Part shown: positions 50,950 through 60,025 of the stretch, in pieces
Numbering within the stretch: position 1 is the stretch's first letter
Layout of the letters: each line of letters opens with the position of its first letter
Assembly (NCBI GenBank): GCA_017540645.1
Contig: JAFYAQ010000013.1
Location: 79,334 to 143,333, forward strand
Direction: 5' to 3'
DNA: 64,000 bases
Origin: Oscillospiraceae bacterium
Lineage (GTDB): Bacteria > Bacillota > Clostridia > Oscillospirales > Oscillospiraceae
Position numbers and translations under genes: made by a program
The notes under the pieces: generated by a model
What the model saw: only the letters and a program-made list of their open reading frames with translations
Databases searched by the model: none
What the model was told of the DNA's origin: nothing

Positions 50950-52233
50950 TTACTCGGCGGACAGGGTCATGGCGGCCCAGTCCACGTTGTCCCAATCGGG
51001 CTCGGAAACGGCGCCGGCGGCGTCCTTCCAGTAGAAGCCCAGGTTGGTCATGATGTTGGTCCACTCGCTGTTGTGGGCGGCAACGTACTCGGCATAGCTC
51101 AGATCCGTGCCGGGAACGGTGTTCAGAGCGAAGTTGGGGATCTGGTAAATGGCGGGGATGCCGTCGGGATAGAGCTCGTCAGCGGCGCCCTGGTTGCAGG
51201 GATAGGAGTCGAACTCCTCGCCCCAGGCAGCCTGCACTTCGGCGGAGCCGAACCACTCGGCAAAGGCCTCCACAGCGGCGGTCTGCTCGGGGGTACGGCC
51301 GGCCTTGTCCAGGATGCCGATGTACTCGGCAATGTAGTAGGTGCCGTCGGCGATGTCCACCAGGGCCCAGTTCTCCGGCTGGAGAGTGCCCTTCAGAGGC
51401 GTGGCGGAGCTGTCCGCCGCAGCGTCGATCTGGCCGTAGAGGGCGGAGGAGTAGAACTCGGAGATGGCCACGTCGCCCTTGTTCAGGGGAAGGAAGCCGT
51501 ACTTATAGTCGTCGCCGCCGAACTTGCCGTCCGCGCAGAACTTCCACAGGGTCTTCCAGCCGTCCACGGAGATGCCGCCGGCGGGGGAGGCGGGATCGGT
51601 GAAGGGGTAGAGCATGGCGGAGTTGATGTTCATGTTGGTGGTGCCGCCCACCTTGTTCTGGCGGTACCAGGAGTAGCCGGAATCCACCACGTCGGCCCAG
51701 TGGTCAAAGTGGAGCTCCTGGCCGTTGGTGCCCAGCTCGTCGGTGCGGTAGAGCATCAGCACGTTTTGGATCACGATGCCGTAGGCCTTGCCGTCGTACT
51801 TGAAGTCGCCGACCTCATCGGCCCAGGAGGGGGTCCAGTCCATGATGGACAGGTTCTCATACTGGCCCTTCAGCAGCTGGCTCCAGCGGGTCTCGTTCAG
51901 GCCGAAGATCAGGTCGCCGTCCTTGTTCTCGTTGGCGGACTGGATGGCCTGGGTGTCGCCGGAGATGACGCTGTTGTCATCGATGCTGATGTTGAAGCCG
52001 GCGGCCTTGGCTTCTTCGATCAGCCAGGTGGTGCGCTCGGTGGAGTTGGAGTTGGAGTAGATCCGAATGGTGTAGTCGGAATAATCGGGAGCCTCAGGCT
52101 CGGCGGGAGCGGCCTCCTCCGGGGCGGGAGCGGCGGCGGGGGCGCTGGTGGGAGCGGGGGCGGAGCTGCCGCCGCAGGCAGCCAGACCCAGGACCATCGC
52201 CAGAGCCAAAAGCAGGCAAAGTGTTTTCTTCAT
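50950..52233 (-). CDS. ABC transporter substrate-binding lipoprotein (extracellular solute-binding family 1)
   Basis: This 427-residue protein has a signal peptide with lipobox LAAC (Cys20), a 30-residue Ala/Pro/Glu spacer, then a binding-protein fold (TIRIYSNSNSTERTTWLIEE onward) similar to iron(III)- or thiamine-type receptors. It is unusually rich in Trp and Asp in the second half. It is the receptor for the ATPase and fused permease that follow. The cargo is unknown: ferric chelate, thiamine-like or phosphonate ligands fit the family. Confidence 0.9.
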   Translation of the reverse strand: MKKTLCLLLALAMVLGLAACGGSSAPAPTSAPAAAPAPEEAAPAEPEAPDYSDYTIRIYSNSNSTERTTWLIEEAKAAGFNISIDDNSVISGDTQAIQSANENKDGDLIFGLNETRWSQLLKGQYENLSIMDWTPSWADEVGDFKYDGKAYGIVIQNVLMLYRTDELGTNGQELHFDHWADVVDSGYSWYRQNKVGGTTNMNINSAMLYPFTDPASPAGGISVDGWKTLWKFCADGKFGGDDYKYGFLPLNKGDVAISEFYSSALYGQIDAAADSSATPLKGTLQPENWALVDIADGTYYIAEYIGILDKAGRTPEQTAAVEAFAEWFGSAEVQAAWGEEFDSYPCNQGAADELYPDGIPAIYQIPNFALNTVPGTDLSYAEYVAAHNSEWTNIMTNLGFYWKDAAGAVSEPDWDNVDWAAMTLSAE

Positions 52234-52281
52234 AGACTGTTCCTCCTGTTTCTCCCGTTTCCGGGATAAATTCTATGCCGC

Positions 52282-52310
52282 ATTATAGCCGCTTCTGTGG
52301 AAAAAATCAA
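52282..52310 (-). promoter_or_regulatory. Promoter of the ABC operon
   Basis: TTGATT (52310-52305), a 17-base spacer and consensus TATAAT (52287-52282) on the minus strand lie about 50 bases before the binding-protein gene. Confidence 0.75.
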
Positions 52311-52477
52311 TAGAATAAAGAAAAATAATTGACAAGTTGTTGCTTATTAACAAAACATGCGGGCAAAAACGCCGGAGAGAAGGGTGCGCGGCCGTGCTCG
52401 TCAACTTTTTTATTGAAAAGCGAAGCGGTTTATGATAAGGTTTCTTTTTGTAAGTAAAGTATGGATGGGGGACCACT

Positions 52478-53257
52478 ATGCTGCATGAATGGCGGCTGAC
52501 CATGCCTGCGCTGACCGGAAAGGAAAAGCGCCGGGCCTGGGTCTATGTGCCGGACAGCGCCCGGGCGGATCAAAACCGCCGATACCCGGTGCTGTACATG
52601 TTTGACGGACAAAACCTCTTCTCGGACGCGGAGGCCACCTACGGCAAGTGCTGGGGCATCCTGGACTATTTCTGTGCCCACAACCTGCCGCTGATGGTGG
52701 CGGCCATCGAGTGCAGCCACCACAAGGAGTCGGACCCCTGCGGCGGACGGCTGAGCGAGTACTCCCCCTTTGATTTTTCCGCGCCGGAATTCGGCGGGGA
52801 CATCCGGGGCCGGGGCAAGCTGACCATGGACTATTACACGGAAACGTTCAAGCCCTATGTGGACGCCCGTTTCCCCAGCATCCCGGACCGGGAACATACC
52901 TTCATCGCCGGCAGCTCCATGGGCGGGCTGATGACCCTGTACGCCCTGATGGAGTATAACCAGGTGTTTTCCCGGGGCGCGGCCCTCTCTCCCTCGGCGG
53001 CCTTTGATCCGGAGGGCGTGCGCGCCATGATCCGCGCGGCCCGGATCGACACCACGGTGCTGTACATGGACATGGGCCAGCAGGAGCTCCGCGGCCGGGG
53101 AGACAGAAAGCTCTATGCCGATGTCACCGCCCAGCTGATGAAAAAGGGTGTGCTCCTGACCTCCCGCCTGGTGCCGGACGGGGGCCACTCGGAGGCCAGC
53201 TGGGAGAAACAGCTTCCCTTGTTTATCCCTACATTATTATATGGTTTGGAGGACTGA
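52478..53257 (+). CDS. Esterase D-like alpha/beta hydrolase
   Basis: This 259-residue protein is a putative-esterase family (Fes/EsD-like) hydrolase. RRYPVLYMFDGQNLF (35-49) is the first strand region, nucleophile Ser147 lies in AGSSMGGLM, and the last part has DGGHSEASW with the likely catalytic His. There is no signal peptide, so it is cytosolic. Members hydrolyse enterochelin-type esters, S-formylglutathione or acetyl esters. It is the first gene of an operon with a second hydrolase and an ATP-grasp enzyme, divergent from the ABC transporter. Confidence 0.88.
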   Translation: MLHEWRLTMPALTGKEKRRAWVYVPDSARADQNRRYPVLYMFDGQNLFSDAEATYGKCWGILDYFCAHNLPLMVAAIECSHHKESDPCGGRLSEYSPFDFSAPEFGGDIRGRGKLTMDYYTETFKPYVDARFPSIPDREHTFIAGSSMGGLMTLYALMEYNQVFSRGAALSPSAAFDPEGVRAMIRAARIDTTVLYMDMGQQELRGRGDRKLYADVTAQLMKKGVLLTSRLVPDGGHSEASWEKQLPLFIPTLLYGLED

Positions 53258-53260
53258 TCC

Positions 53261-54013
53261 ATGGAGACCAATTACTTTGAAATGTACAGCCAGAGCCTGG
53301 GCCGCGTCATGCCCATGAAGGTCTACGGCCACGCCGGAAAGCCGATCCTGTTCATCCCCTGCCAGGACGGCCGGTTTTTCGACTTTGAAAACTTCCACAT
53401 GACCGACACCTTCGCTCCCTGGATCGAGGGGGGCGAGTGCATGGTCTTCTCCATCGACACCATCGACGCGGAGACCTGGAGCCTGAAGAGCGGCAACCCC
53501 TATGACCGCATCCGCCTCCATGAGCGCTGGATCGAGTACATCACCCGGGAGGCGGTCCCCGCCATCCGGGACTATGCCAACTGGAAAAACGGCTGGGACG
53601 GCTATCCCGGCATCATGACCTTCGGCTGCTCCATGGGCGCCACCCATGCCCTGAACCTCTATCTGCGCTTCCCCGATCTCTTTGACCGCTGCATGGCCCT
53701 GAGCGGCGTGTACAACGCCAGCTTCTTCCTGGGCGATTACATGGACGAGGTGGTGTACAAAAACTCCCCCACCGACTACATGGCCGGCATGCCCGCCGAC
53801 CACCCCTTCATCGCCGAGTACAACCGGCACAAGGCGGTGGTGTGCCTGGGCCGGGGCGCCTGGGAGGAGCCCTGGAGCACGGAGTACCTGGACCGGCGCT
53901 TCCACGAGCTGGGCATCAACATCTGGGTGGACTACTGGGGCAGCGACGTGAACCACGACTGGCCCTGGTGGTATAAGCAGGCGGCCTATTTCCTGCCGTT
54001 CCTGCTGGGCTGA
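53261..54013 (+). CDS. Second esterase D-like alpha/beta hydrolase
   Basis: This 250-residue protein has the same fold with nucleophile Ser124 in FGCSMGATH, and His in the C-terminal VNHDWPWW as candidate catalytic residue. HDW-type endings are common in its relatives. It differs clearly from the first hydrolase, so it is a paralogous family member rather than a recent duplicate. Its ATG lies three bases after the first gene's stop, so the two are translationally coupled. Confidence 0.86.
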   Translation: METNYFEMYSQSLGRVMPMKVYGHAGKPILFIPCQDGRFFDFENFHMTDTFAPWIEGGECMVFSIDTIDAETWSLKSGNPYDRIRLHERWIEYITREAVPAIRDYANWKNGWDGYPGIMTFGCSMGATHALNLYLRFPDLFDRCMALSGVYNASFFLGDYMDEVVYKNSPTDYMAGMPADHPFIAEYNRHKAVVCLGRGAWEEPWSTEYLDRRFHELGINIWVDYWGSDVNHDWPWWYKQAAYFLPFLLG

Positions 54014-54049
54014 AGGACCGAATACAGAAAGAAAGGGTGTTCCGCCAGC

Positions 54050-55237
54050 ATGAAAAACTTTGTCTTCATCTCCCCCAACTTCCCGGCCAATTACTGGCAG
54101 TTCTGCTGCGCCCTGCGCATCAACGAACTGCGGGTGCTGGGCATCGGCGACTGCCCCTACGATGAGCTTTCCCCGGAGCTGCGGGAAAATCTGGACGAGT
54201 ACTACCGGGTGGACTCTCTGATGAACGACGACCAGGTCTACCGGGCGGTGGCGTTTTTCATCCACAAGTACGGCCGGATCGACTGGCTGGAATCCAATAA
54301 CGAGTTCTGGCTGGAGCGGGACGCCCGGCTCCGGCAGGACTTCAACATCTCCTCCGGCTTTCGCCCGGAGGACATGCCCTGCGTCAAGCGCAAATCCCGG
54401 ATGAAGGAGCGCTACATCGCCGCCGGCATCCCGGTGGCCCGCTATCACCTGGTGGACGACATGGCCGGCTGCCAGGCCTTCCTGGAGGAGGTGGGCTACC
54501 CTGTGGTGGTCAAGCCGGACAACGGCGTGGGCGCGGTGAACACCTTCAAGATCAAATGCCGGGAGGATCTGGAGACCTTCTTCCGCACCAAAGACGACGC
54601 GGAGTACATCATGGAGGAGTTCATCGACGGTACCGTCTGCTCCTACGACGCGGTGGTGAACTCTAAAGGCGAGAGCATTTTCGAAACGGGCAACGTCTCT
54701 CCCATCAGCATCATGGACATCGTCAACGAGCAGGGGAGCTGCCTGTTCTATATCCGGGGCAAGCTGCCGGAGGATCTGCGCTCCGCCGGACGGGCCGCGG
54801 TGCGCGCCTTCGGGGTGCGCAGCCGTTTTGTCCACTTTGAGTTTTTCCGCCTGAACTCCGACCAGGCCATCGGCAAGGCGGGGCAGATCGCCGCCCTGGA
54901 GGTGAACATGCGGCCCAGCGGCGGCATGTCCCCCACCATGATGAATTACGCCAACAACACCGATGTCTACCAGATCTGGGCGGATATGATCGCCTTTGAC
55001 GCCTCCCGCAAGGACGTGGGCCGCCGGCAGTTCTGCGCCTTTCTCGGCCGCCGGGACGAGCGGCACTACGCCCTCTCCGACGAGCAGGTCCGCATGCAGT
55101 ACGGGGCATATCTCCGGGAGGAGGGCCCGGTGGACGGCGCCCTGCGCACGGACATGGGGGATTATTCCTTCCTCTTCGTCTTTGACACCCAGGAGGAGCT
55201 GGAGGCGGTCTGCGCCCAGGTCCTCCGGGAGGAATGA
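54050..55237 (+). CDS. ATP-grasp domain carboxylate-amine ligase-like protein
   Basis: This 395-residue protein has an N-terminal pre-ATP-grasp region (about 1-110) and an ATP-grasp fold: KSRMKERYIAAGIPVARYHL, GYPVVVKPDNGVGAVNTFKI (P-loop-like glycine region and Lys), YIMEEFIDG, and the metal-site segment LEVNMRPSGGM. It joins a carboxylate (as acyl phosphate) to an amine, thiol or similar group. It lies 36 bases after the second hydrolase. The product is unknown. Confidence 0.88.
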   Translation: MKNFVFISPNFPANYWQFCCALRINELRVLGIGDCPYDELSPELRENLDEYYRVDSLMNDDQVYRAVAFFIHKYGRIDWLESNNEFWLERDARLRQDFNISSGFRPEDMPCVKRKSRMKERYIAAGIPVARYHLVDDMAGCQAFLEEVGYPVVVKPDNGVGAVNTFKIKCREDLETFFRTKDDAEYIMEEFIDGTVCSYDAVVNSKGESIFETGNVSPISIMDIVNEQGSCLFYIRGKLPEDLRSAGRAAVRAFGVRSRFVHFEFFRLNSDQAIGKAGQIAALEVNMRPSGGMSPTMMNYANNTDVYQIWADMIAFDASRKDVGRRQFCAFLGRRDERHYALSDEQVRMQYGAYLREEGPVDGALRTDMGDYSFLFVFDTQEELEAVCAQVLREE

Positions 55238-55255
55238 GAAAAACTACATAAAAAA

Positions 55256-55281
55256 GGCGCGCTGCCCATGGGCAGCGCGCC
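55256..55281. terminator. Bidirectional terminator
   Basis: GGCGCGCTGCCC and GGGCAGCGCGCC arms around AT, with T7 on the plus side and A5 upstream. It serves the ATP-grasp operon and the SDR gene. Confidence 0.85.
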
Positions 55282-55305
55282 GGTTTTTTTATGCAATAGA
55301 AAGGA

Positions 55306-56091
55306 TCACACGCAGGTGTAGCCGCCGTCCACGGCGATGGCCTGGCCGGTGACGTAGCTGGATTCCTCGGCGCCCAGGAAGATGGCAGCGGAGTTCAGCT
55401 CGCCCTTGGAGCCGTAGCGGCCCATGGGAACGGACTGACGGGCAAAGGCCTGGAAGTAGTCGGAGTTCAGGGTCTCCTCGGTCAGCTCGGTGTAGAAGTA
55501 ACCCGGGCAGATGGTGTTGACGGTGATGCCGTCCTTGGCCAGCTCCGCGGCGGCGCCACGGGAGAAGTTGACAACGGCGCCCTTGGTGGAGTGGTAGGCG
55601 ATGGTGGGAATGGCGGTGTTGCCGACCAGACCGTAGATGGAGGCGATGTTGATTACACGGCCGTAAGTCTGCTTGCCCTCGGCGATGTTCTTCTTCATGT
55701 AGCCGGCGAAGAACTTGGTGACCTCAAAAATGGAGGTCAGGTCCAGACGCAGGGTGAACTCCCAGTCGTCCTTCTTGTAGTCCACCAGGGGGGTGCCGGT
55801 GCCGCGCTCGCCGCCGGCGTCGTTCACGATGACTTCGCAGTGGCCGAACTTGGCGTCGATGGCGGCCAGAGCTTCGGTGATGGACTCGGTGCTGGTGACA
55901 TCGCACTTCACGGGCAGGACCTGGATGCCGTACTGGGCTTCCCACTCCTTGGCGCTGGCTTCCAGCCGCTCCACGCGGCGGGCCATGAGCACCAGGTTGG
56001 CGCCGCACTTGGCATAGCCTTCGGCCATCTGCTTGCCGAGACCGGAAGACGCACCGGTGATGGCAACTACTTTTCCTGTGTAATCGAACAT
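55306..56091 (-). CDS. Short-chain dehydrogenase/reductase
   Basis: This 261-residue classical SDR has TGASSGLG (12-19), NDAGG (90-94; family NAG with an inserted Asp), and catalytic Ser151, Tyr166 and Lys170 (YHSTK). The C-terminal segment ends AIAVDGGYT. It resembles gluconate 5-dehydrogenase/3-oxoacyl reductase-like members; the substrate is not set. AGGAGGATCC lies before the ATG. It stands alone. Confidence 0.92.
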   Translation of the reverse strand: MFDYTGKVVAITGASSGLGKQMAEGYAKCGANLVLMARRVERLEASAKEWEAQYGIQVLPVKCDVTSTESITEALAAIDAKFGHCEVIVNDAGGERGTGTPLVDYKKDDWEFTLRLDLTSIFEVTKFFAGYMKKNIAEGKQTYGRVINIASIYGLVGNTAIPTIAYHSTKGAVVNFSRGAAAELAKDGITVNTICPGYFYTELTEETLNSDYFQAFARQSVPMGRYGSKGELNSAAIFLGAEESSYVTGQAIAVDGGYTCV

Positions 56092-56323
56092 GTTGGATCC
56101 TCCTAAAAAATATTATTTCTATTCTTTTTGCATGTAAAGTGTCCTTTAAAACACATCGCAAACAACCTATGGCATTATAGAGTATTTTTCAGAGAATTTC
56201 AAGTCATAATTCTCTGACCAGGCGCCCTGTTTCGGGGACAGATATATAGTTAACCGACAAAATATCGCATAGAAGAGTTTTAATAAACACACAATATAAA
56301 ATATACGCCTTATAGTATTCTCC

Positions 56324-56352
56324 TTGCTTTTTTTGATAAATTACGATATCAT
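56324..56352 (+). promoter_or_regulatory. Promoter of the hydrogenase operon
   Basis: TTGCTT (56324-56329), a 17-base spacer and TATCAT (56347-56352) lie 50 bases before the TTG start at 56403. The rest of 56092-56323 is AT-rich and shows no gene. Confidence 0.65.
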
Positions 56353-56402
56353 AAAACGGTAAAAGGAGACCCTGTACTTTCCGAAAAAAGGGGGAAAATG
56401 CT

Positions 56403-58244
56403 TTGAGCAGATTGACCATCAAAACCCAGAGCGCCGCGCAGGCCACGGTAGAGGAACTCTACAAGGACCTGGAGCGGCGAATCGTGGCAAGCCCGCCGGG
56501 ACTGTGCCCCGTGGACATGGCCTCGGCCTTCCTGAAGCTCTGCCACGCCCAGACCTGCGGCAAGTGCGTGCCCTGCCGGGTGGGCCTGGGACAGCTGAGC
56601 GCCATGCTGGAGGACGTGCTGGACGGCAACGCCACGCTGACCACCATCGACCGCATCGAACGCACCGCCCGGGTCATCGCCGACACGGCGGACTGCGCCA
56701 TCGGCGCCTCCGCCGCGGATATGGTCCTCAAGGGCGTCAAGGGCTTCCGGGACGACTATGAGGAACACATCCTCCACGGCAAGTGTCTGGCAGCTATCAA
56801 CCAGCCTGTGCCCTGCATGTCCCTGTGCCCCGCCCATGTGGACATCCCCGGCTACATCGCCCTGGTGCACGAAGGCCGCTGGGCCGACGCCGTGCGCCTG
56901 ATCCGCAAGGACAATCCCTTCCCCGTGGCCTGCGCCCTGGTGTGTGAGCACCCCTGCGAGGCCCGCTGCCGCCGCAACATGATCGACGCCTCTCTGAACA
57001 TCCGGGGCATGAAGCTGGCCGCGGTGGACAAGGCCGGACCGGTGCCCGTGCCGGAGAACGCGCCCTCCACCGGCAAGCGGGTCGCCATCATCGGCGGCGG
57101 CCCCAGCGGACTGAGCGCGGCCTACTATCTCCAGCTCATGGGCCACCAGACCACTGTCTACGAGATGCACAAGCACCTGGGCGGCATGCTCTATTACGGC
57201 ATCCCCAGCTACCGGCTGCCCCGGGCCCGCCTGGACGAGGACATCAACGCCATCCTCTCCACCGGCGTGGAAGTCCGGCTGGACTGCAAGATCGGCGACG
57301 GCGAGGGAATGACCTCCATTGCCCAGATCCGCTCCGAGTACGACGCGGTGTACATCTCCATCGGCGCCCACACCGGCAAGTACGCCGGACTGCCCGGGGA
57401 GGACGTCCGGGGGGTCATCTCCGCGGTGGAGATGCTGGGCACTCTGGCCGACGGCGGCACCGTGGATCTGAAGGACAAGCGGGTTTGCGTCATCGGCGGC
57501 GGCAACGTGGCCATGGACGTGACCCGCAGCGCCATCCGCCTGGGCGCCAAAACCGTGAAGGTGATCTACCGCCGCCGGCGGGACGACATGACCGCCCTGC
57601 AGGAAGAGGTGGACGCCGCCGCAGCCGAGGGCGCGGAGATCGTGGAGCTGCACGCCCCCGTGCGCATCGAGACCGACGCGGAAGAGAATGTCACCGGCCT
57701 GACCGTCAGCCCCAAGATCATCGGCGCGGTGAAGGGCGGCCGCCCCGCCCCCGCCGACAGCGACGAGCCGGATTACACCATCCCCTGCGACGCGGTGATC
57801 ATCGCCATCGGCCAGGGCATCGAGACCCGGCACTTTGAGTCCGAGGGCATCCCCATCAAGCGGGGCGTGATCGAGGCCGCCGACTGGTCCGCGGTGTCCA
57901 GCGCCATGGGCGTGTTCGCCGGCGGCGACTGCGTCACCGGCCCCGCCACCGCCATCCGGGCCATCGCCGCGGGCAAGGTGGCCGCCGCCAATATCGACGA
58001 ATATCTGGGCTTCCATCACAGCATCTCCGTGGACGTGGAGATCCCCGCGCCCCGGATCAAGGACGACCCGGCCTATGGCCGCGTGAACGTAAAGGAGCGG
58101 CCCGTGGACGAGCGCCGCACAGACTGGGAGGCCGTGGAGTGCCCGCTGACGGACAAGGAGATCTGCCAGGAGTCCGGGCGCTGCCTGCGGTGCGACCACT
58201 TTGGCTACGGCGTGTTCAAAGGAGGCAGAGAACTGAAATGGTAA
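56403..58244 (+). CDS. GltD-like NAD(P)-linked flavoprotein with N-terminal NuoF-type Fe-S domain
   Basis: This 613-residue protein has four parts. Residues 1-130 are a NuoF C-terminal-type [4Fe-4S] domain (CGKCVPCR with Cys52, 55, 58 and a later DCAIG Cys). Then comes the GltD-type ferredoxin-like Cys cluster (CMSLCPAHVDIPGY, CALVCEHPCEARCRR), an FAD site (IIGGGPSGLSAAYYL) and an NADPH site (VIGGGNVAMDV). A C-terminal Cys pair (CLRCDHFG) ends it. It starts at TTG 56403; an ATG at 56398 reads only ATG-CTT-TGA. It lies directly before an [FeFe] hydrogenase, as in the glutamate-synthase-linked (A2-type) hydrogenases. Confidence 0.88.
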   Translation: MSRLTIKTQSAAQATVEELYKDLERRIVASPPGLCPVDMASAFLKLCHAQTCGKCVPCRVGLGQLSAMLEDVLDGNATLTTIDRIERTARVIADTADCAIGASAADMVLKGVKGFRDDYEEHILHGKCLAAINQPVPCMSLCPAHVDIPGYIALVHEGRWADAVRLIRKDNPFPVACALVCEHPCEARCRRNMIDASLNIRGMKLAAVDKAGPVPVPENAPSTGKRVAIIGGGPSGLSAAYYLQLMGHQTTVYEMHKHLGGMLYYGIPSYRLPRARLDEDINAILSTGVEVRLDCKIGDGEGMTSIAQIRSEYDAVYISIGAHTGKYAGLPGEDVRGVISAVEMLGTLADGGTVDLKDKRVCVIGGGNVAMDVTRSAIRLGAKTVKVIYRRRRDDMTALQEEVDAAAAEGAEIVELHAPVRIETDAEENVTGLTVSPKIIGAVKGGRPAPADSDEPDYTIPCDAVIIAIGQGIETRHFESEGIPIKRGVIEAADWSAVSSAMGVFAGGDCVTGPATAIRAIAAGKVAAANIDEYLGFHHSISVDVEIPAPRIKDDPAYGRVNVKERPVDERRTDWEAVECPLTDKEICQESGRCLRCDHFGYGVFKGGRELKW

Positions 58245-59980
58245 ACATCAAAATCAACAACACGCCTCTCCAGGTCAAGGAGGGCACCACCATCATGCAG
58301 GCGGCAGAGGACGCCGGCTTCCGCATCCCCCACCTGTGCTATCTCCCCGGCATCAACGAGATCGCCGCCTGCCGCGTGTGCGTGGTGGAGGTCAAGGGCG
58401 TCAAGCGCCTGGTGCCCAGCTGCGACAACATGGTGGCCGAGGGGATGGAGATCTTTACCAATTCCCCCCGGGTCCGGGACGCCCGCCGCACCAACGTGCA
58501 GCTCATCCTCTCCCAGCACGACTGCCTGTGCGCCACCTGTATCCGCTCCGGCAACTGCTCGCTTCAGACCATCGCCAACGACCTGGGCATCGTCACGGAC
58601 GACTACGCCCGGGTGCTGGAGAAGAACAACTGGCCCCAGGACTTCCCCCTGATCCGGGACGCCAGCAAGTGCATCAAGTGCATGCGCTGTATCCAGATCT
58701 GCGACAAGGTCCAGAACCTGCACATCTGGGACGTGACCAAGACCGGCTCCCGCACCACTGTGGGCGTCAGCCTGAACCGGGACATCAAGGAGACGGGCTG
58801 CTCCCTGTGCAGCCAGTGCGTCACCCACTGCCCCGTGGGCGCTCTGCACGAGAGGGACGACCGGCAGAAGCTGCTGGCCATGTGCGGCGCCCTCTCCGAC
58901 CCGGAGAAGATCACCGTCGTCCAGGTGGCGCCCGCCGTCCGGACGGCCTGGGGCGAGCAGCTGGGTCTCACCCGGGAGGAGGCCACCCCCGAGCGGCTGG
59001 CCGCCGCCATCAAGGCCCTGGGCTTTGACTATGTGTTCGACACCAACTTCGGCGCGGATCTGACCATCATGGAAGAGGGCAGCGAGTTCATCGAGCGCTT
59101 TACCCATCGGGACCGGTATGCCTGGCCCATGTTCACCTCCTGCTGCCCCGGCTGGGTGCGCTATCTCAAGGGCCAGCACCCGGAGATGGTGGACCAGCTC
59201 TCCACCGCCAAATCCCCCCACCAGATGCAGGGCACCTGCACCAAGACCTACTTTGCCCAGAAGATGGGCATCGACCCGAAGAAGATCTTCAACATCTCCA
59301 TCATGCCCTGCGTGGCCAAGAAGTCCGAGGCCGACATCCCCAGCATCAACGACTCCGGCTGCGAGAAGGATGTGGACATGGTGCTGACCACCCGGGAGCT
59401 GGTGCGCATGATCCGCGCCGACCACATCAACGTGCGGAATCTGCAGGAGCGTCCCTTCGACTCCCCCTTCGGCTCCGGCACCGGCGCGGCGGTGATCTTC
59501 GGCGTCACCGGCGGCGTGATGGAGGCGGCCCTGCGCTCCGCCTACTTCCTGCTGACCGGCCAGAACGCCGATCCCGACGCCTTCCAGAACGTCCGGGGCA
59601 TGGGCGGCTGGAAGGAGGCCGAGTTCAAGATCCTGGGCGAGCGGGTGAAGATCGCGGTGGCCAGCGGCCTGGGCAATACCGAAAAGCTGATCCAGGCCCT
59701 CAAGCGGGGGGAGGTCTCCTACGACTTCGTGGAGATCATGGCCTGCCCCGGCGGCTGCGTAGGCGGTGGCGGACAGCCCATCCACGACGGAGAGGAGCTG
59801 GCCTCCCTGCGGGGCGACAACCTCTATTTCCTGGATCGCAAGAACAGCCTGCGCTTCTCCCACGAGAACCCGGAGGTGCAGATGGCCTACCGGGAGTACT
59901 ACGGCAAGCCTCTGTCCGAGCGCTCGCACCACGAGCTGCACACCGACCACCACGCCTGGAAAATGCCGGGGGAGCGGTGA
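58238..59980 (+). CDS. hydA: [FeFe] hydrogenase catalytic subunit, group A
   Basis: This 580-residue protein has an N-terminal [2Fe-2S] domain, the His-ligated [4Fe-4S] site (HDCLCATCIRSGNC), two [4Fe-4S] clusters (CIKCMRCIQIC, CSLCSQCVTHC) and the complete H-cluster motifs: TSCCPGW, MPCVAKKSEA and EIMACPGGCVGGGGQP. All cysteines needed for catalysis are present. It reduces protons or oxidises H2 and should exchange electrons with the flavoprotein upstream, whose last bases it overlaps. No HydE/F/G maturases are in the window. Confidence 0.96.
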   Translation: MVNIKINNTPLQVKEGTTIMQAAEDAGFRIPHLCYLPGINEIAACRVCVVEVKGVKRLVPSCDNMVAEGMEIFTNSPRVRDARRTNVQLILSQHDCLCATCIRSGNCSLQTIANDLGIVTDDYARVLEKNNWPQDFPLIRDASKCIKCMRCIQICDKVQNLHIWDVTKTGSRTTVGVSLNRDIKETGCSLCSQCVTHCPVGALHERDDRQKLLAMCGALSDPEKITVVQVAPAVRTAWGEQLGLTREEATPERLAAAIKALGFDYVFDTNFGADLTIMEEGSEFIERFTHRDRYAWPMFTSCCPGWVRYLKGQHPEMVDQLSTAKSPHQMQGTCTKTYFAQKMGIDPKKIFNISIMPCVAKKSEADIPSINDSGCEKDVDMVLTTRELVRMIRADHINVRNLQERPFDSPFGSGTGAAVIFGVTGGVMEAALRSAYFLLTGQNADPDAFQNVRGMGGWKEAEFKILGERVKIAVASGLGNTEKLIQALKRGEVSYDFVEIMACPGGCVGGGGQPIHDGEELASLRGDNLYFLDRKNSLRFSHENPEVQMAYREYYGKPLSERSHHELHTDHHAWKMPGER

Positions 59981-59990
59981 GCAAAGGCTC

Positions 59991-60019
59991 TTGCGTTCAC
60001 GCCCGACCTGTGCTATAAA
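59991..60019 (+). promoter_or_regulatory. Promoter of the TM1266-ABC operon
   Basis: TTGCGT (59991-59996), a 17-base spacer and TATAAA (60014-60019) lie just after hydA, so the genes downstream can be transcribed independently of it. Transcription should start near 60026. Confidence 0.65.
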
Positions 60020-60025
60020 TCCATA

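Noticed and set aside
29958..59937. Other long antisense frames (for example at 27958-29937, 35385-37520, 48003-49865, 56349-58199)
   Set aside because: They lie opposite well-supported genes and have shadow-type composition without motifs.
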